A model generated the notes under the pieces. That model did not search any database. It worked only from the letters and a program-made list of their open reading frames with translations, and was not told the origin of the DNA. A DNA stretch of 64,000 nt, from contig CAWBIJ010000004.1 of the NCBI GenBank assembly GCA_963788975.1, positions 310,001-374,000 on the forward strand, in the 5' to 3' direction. The DNA is from VRUE01 sp963788975. Its GTDB lineage: Bacteria; Actinomycetota; Thermoleophilia; Solirubrobacterales; 70-9. The position numbers and the translations under genes are program-made. Numbering within the stretch: the first letter of the stretch is position 1; the number at the start of each line of letters is the position of its first letter. This document shows positions 61,805 to 64,000 of this stretch, in pieces.

Positions 61805-64000
61805 GCGGGCGGCGGCCGACGGAGGAGCAGCGACGCGCGATCGAGGCCTCCGGCGCCGAGGTGCTGGTCGAGGCGGGCGCCGGCACCGGCAAGACCGGCG
61901 TGATGGTCGACCGCTACTGCCGCCTGGTCTGCAACGAGGGCGTCTCCCCCGACGCCGTGCTCGCCTTCACCTTCACCGACAAGGCCGCCGCCGAGCTGCG
62001 CCAGCGGATCCGCGCCGAGATCGAGCGCCGCGCCGAGGAGGGCTCGGAGCGAGCCCGGGAGTTGCTCCCCGGCCTCGGCAGCGCCCACGTGACGACGATC
62101 CACGGGTTCTGCAACCGGCTGCTCTCCGCCCACCCGATTGCGGTCGGGATCGACCCCCGCTTCCGGGTGATCGACGCGCCGGAGGCGGAGCGGGCGGCCC
62201 GCGAGGCGTTCGACGAGGCGCTCGAAGCCTTCCTCGCAAGCGGCGACCGCGAGCGGGAAGAGACGGTCGCCGCCTTCGACGTCGGCGGCCTGCGGGGAAT
62301 GGTGATCGGCGCCCATGCCGAGCTGCGCAGCCGCGGGGCCGCGGAGCCCGAGCTGCCCGACCCCCCTACGCCGGACTTGGCCGGCGCGCTCCGCCACGCA
62401 GCCGAGGTCGCCGCGCAGACGGTCGACGAGCTGAAGGACGGCAGCGCCAACCGTGAGCTGGTCGAGCAGTCCCTGGACCTGCTCGCCAACCCCGAGCGCC
62501 CGCCGACGCTCGAGCAGCTGGCCGCGGTGCGAACGAGGAGCAAAGCGAAGCCGATGGCCGCCTACAGGGAGGCGATCGAGACGGCGCTCTCCACCGTCGC
62601 CGAGGCAGGCGCCGGGGGGCGTGCCTACGGCCATGCCAGGGAGCTCCTAGCCCTCTTCTCCGAGCGCTTCGCGGCGGCGAAGGAGCGGCGCGCGGGAGTC
62701 GACTTCGAGGACCTGCAGATCCTCGCGGCGCAACTGCTCGAGCGAACCGAGACGGGATCCGCCTACCGGACGCGGTTCAGGCATCTCCTCGTCGACGAGT
62801 TCCAGGACACCAACCGCCTGCAGCTGCGCCTGATCGAAGCGCTGCGTGGGCCGAAGAGCCAGCTGATGGTGGTCGGCGACGAGCTGCAGTCGATCTACGG
62901 GTTCAGGCACGCCGACCTCGAGGTGTTCCGGGAGCGGCGCGAGGCGATCGAGGCGAGCCCCGACGGCACGGCGATCCCCCTGAGCGGCAACTTCCGCTCA
63001 CGGCCGGAGGTGATCGGCGCCGTCAACGCGATCGGCGAGAAGCTGCTCGGCGAAGACTTCCGCCCGCTGCGGGTGGGCGCCCCGCCGGAGCGCCCCGACC
63101 CGCCCGGAGAGGGACCGGCGGTCGAGCTATTGCTCACCGGTCGCGACGACTGGGACGACAGTGAGATCCGCCTCGATCCCGCGACCGACGCCCGCACCCC
63201 GGCCAACCAGCTGGCGGAGGCGCGCTTCCTCGCCGCCCGCCTGCGTGAGCTGGCAGACCAGGGCGTGGACCGGGGCGCGATGGTCGTGCTGCTGCGCTCC
63301 TTCACAAGGCTCGACGCCCACGAGGACTCGCTCGAGCGGGCAGGCCTGCGTCCCTACGTCGTCGGCGGGCGCGGCTACTGGTCCCAGCAGCAGGTGGCCG
63401 ACGTCTGCACGCTACTGGCGACGATCGCCAACCCGCTCGACGACCAGTCCCTGCTCGGGGCGCTCGCCTCCCCCGCCTGCGGCGTCGCGCCGGACACGCT
63501 CTGGCTGCTGCGCGCCGCGGCCGGCAAGGGTCGTCACCTTTGGCCGGCGCTGGAACAGGCGACCGGTCTGGGCGAAGACGAGGACGCCGACCGGGCGCGG
63601 CTGGAGGCGATCCCCGACGCCGAGCTCGAGCTGCTGCGCGGCTTCGCCGAGACCCTGCACGATCTGCGCCGCCGCGCAACCTCGCTCTCGCTCCCGGGGC
63701 TGATCGACGCCGCCGTCACCGAGACCGGCTACGACCTGGCAGTGCTGATGCGTCCCGCCGGCGAGGCGCGCTTCGCCAACGTGCGCAAGCTGATGCGCCT
63801 CGCCTCCGACTTCGAGTCCGCCGAGGGCCGCGACCTGCGGGGCCTGCTCGACTTCCTCGCGGCGCGTGCGGACGCCGACGCCGACGCGCAGGCGGCGACC
63901 GCGGTCGAGGGCCACGACGGCGTGCGGATCATGACCATCCACAGCGCCAAGGGCCTCGAGTTCGACGTGGTCGCGATCCCGCACCTCTCGCGGGGCCTGC
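61801..64000 (+). CDS. UvrD/AddA-type helicase (3' end beyond right edge)
   Basis: GTG start overlapping the upstream TGA (GTGA). Walker A is EAGAGTGKT (about residue 25), motif Ia FTFTDKAAAELRQRI, Walker B LLVDEFQDTN, motif III VGDELQSIYGFR, motif IV NFRSRPEVI, and near the edge MTIHSAKGLEFDVV (motif V). A superfamily 1A helicase, partner of the preceding nuclease subunit. The C-terminal nuclease domain, if any, is not in the window. Confidence 0.9.
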   Translation, partial: MSGRRPTEEQRRAIEASGAEVLVEAGAGTGKTGVMVDRYCRLVCNEGVSPDAVLAFTFTDKAAAELRQRIRAEIERRAEEGSERARELLPGLGSAHVTTIHGFCNRLLSAHPIAVGIDPRFRVIDAPEAERAAREAFDEALEAFLASGDREREETVAAFDVGGLRGMVIGAHAELRSRGAAEPELPDPPTPDLAGALRHAAEVAAQTVDELKDGSANRELVEQSLDLLANPERPPTLEQLAAVRTRSKAKPMAAYREAIETALSTVAEAGAGGRAYGHARELLALFSERFAAAKERRAGVDFEDLQILAAQLLERTETGSAYRTRFRHLLVDEFQDTNRLQLRLIEALRGPKSQLMVVGDELQSIYGFRHADLEVFRERREAIEASPDGTAIPLSGNFRSRPEVIGAVNAIGEKLLGEDFRPLRVGAPPERPDPPGEGPAVELLLTGRDDWDDSEIRLDPATDARTPANQLAEARFLAARLRELADQGVDRGAMVVLLRSFTRLDAHEDSLERAGLRPYVVGGRGYWSQQQVADVCTLLATIANPLDDQSLLGALASPACGVAPDTLWLLRAAAGKGRHLWPALEQATGLGEDEDADRARLEAIPDAELELLRGFAETLHDLRRRATSLSLPGLIDAAVTETGYDLAVLMRPAGEARFANVRKLMRLASDFESAEGRDLRGLLDFLAARADADADAQAATAVEGHDGVRIMTIHSAKGLEFDVVAIPHLSRGL

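Overview
The window is high-GC DNA with actinobacterial gene style: many GTG and TTG starts, 4-bp ATGA/GTGA gene overlaps, the CysO/CysM cysteine route, an AddAB-type nuclease, MazEF and SUF. Several families point to a member of Thermoleophilia, most likely Solirubrobacterales. These include large secreted propeller proteins with TolB-like or delta-60 repeats, DUF559 proteins, and a small membrane-protein/lipoprotein cluster. The placement is inference; there is no rRNA or tRNA gene in the window to confirm it.

Backbone, left to right. A secreted delta-60 repeat protein runs off the left edge. It is followed by the sulfur-carrier cysteine pathway (cysM, cysO, a rhodanese-MoeZ), which is interrupted by a 5-kb transposon. 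Next come a three-gene operon of secreted proteins, htpX, a two-component system split by a DUF559 gene, an MFS transporter, an Rrf2 regulator with sufC-sufS-sufU, a VOC protein, and Rieske ferredoxin-sufB-sufD. A cupredoxin-like lipoprotein/membrane operon, a DipZ-like thioredoxin-fold protein, ispH, a WS/DGAT acyltransferase, fxsA, a cupin and a GNAT-GrpB fusion follow. Beyond the large island lie a MIP18/DUF59 gene, a PAT-type acetyltransferase, a HAD hydrolase, mazEF, and an addB-addA pair that runs off the right edge.

Two mobile elements are well delimited. The first (2452-7465) has 16-bp perfect terminal inverted repeats, a 9-bp target duplication (AGGGCAGGG) and an IS1-family transposase. 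Its passengers are a methyltransferase fused to an Mrr-like nuclease, a Fic protein, an XRE regulator and small DNA-binding-type proteins. The second is a 19.5-kb integrative mobilizable element (about 36165-55661). It is bounded by 28-bp identical repeats formed from the 3' end of the DUF59 gene and carries a tyrosine integrase, an excisionase-like protein and a MobF relaxase. Its cargo includes a 2,147-residue exported Rhs/YD protein with an internal NHL propeller, a HEAT-repeat partner, an MscL-like channel, and a possible peptide-modification cassette. That cassette consists of a wHTH regulator, an operator, a 19-codon ORF with a near-perfect Shine-Dalgarno, a SAM methyltransferase, and an E1/ThiF enzyme with an RRE-like N-terminus.

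A GCCCCC...GGGGGC 5' hairpin precedes genes in both mobile elements at the same distance from the start codon, with one compensatory base-pair change. Nine chromosomal genes, including normally essential ones (sufC, sufS, ispH), carry ten single-base frameshifts, while the long island ORFs have none. This looks more like draft sequence error than decay.
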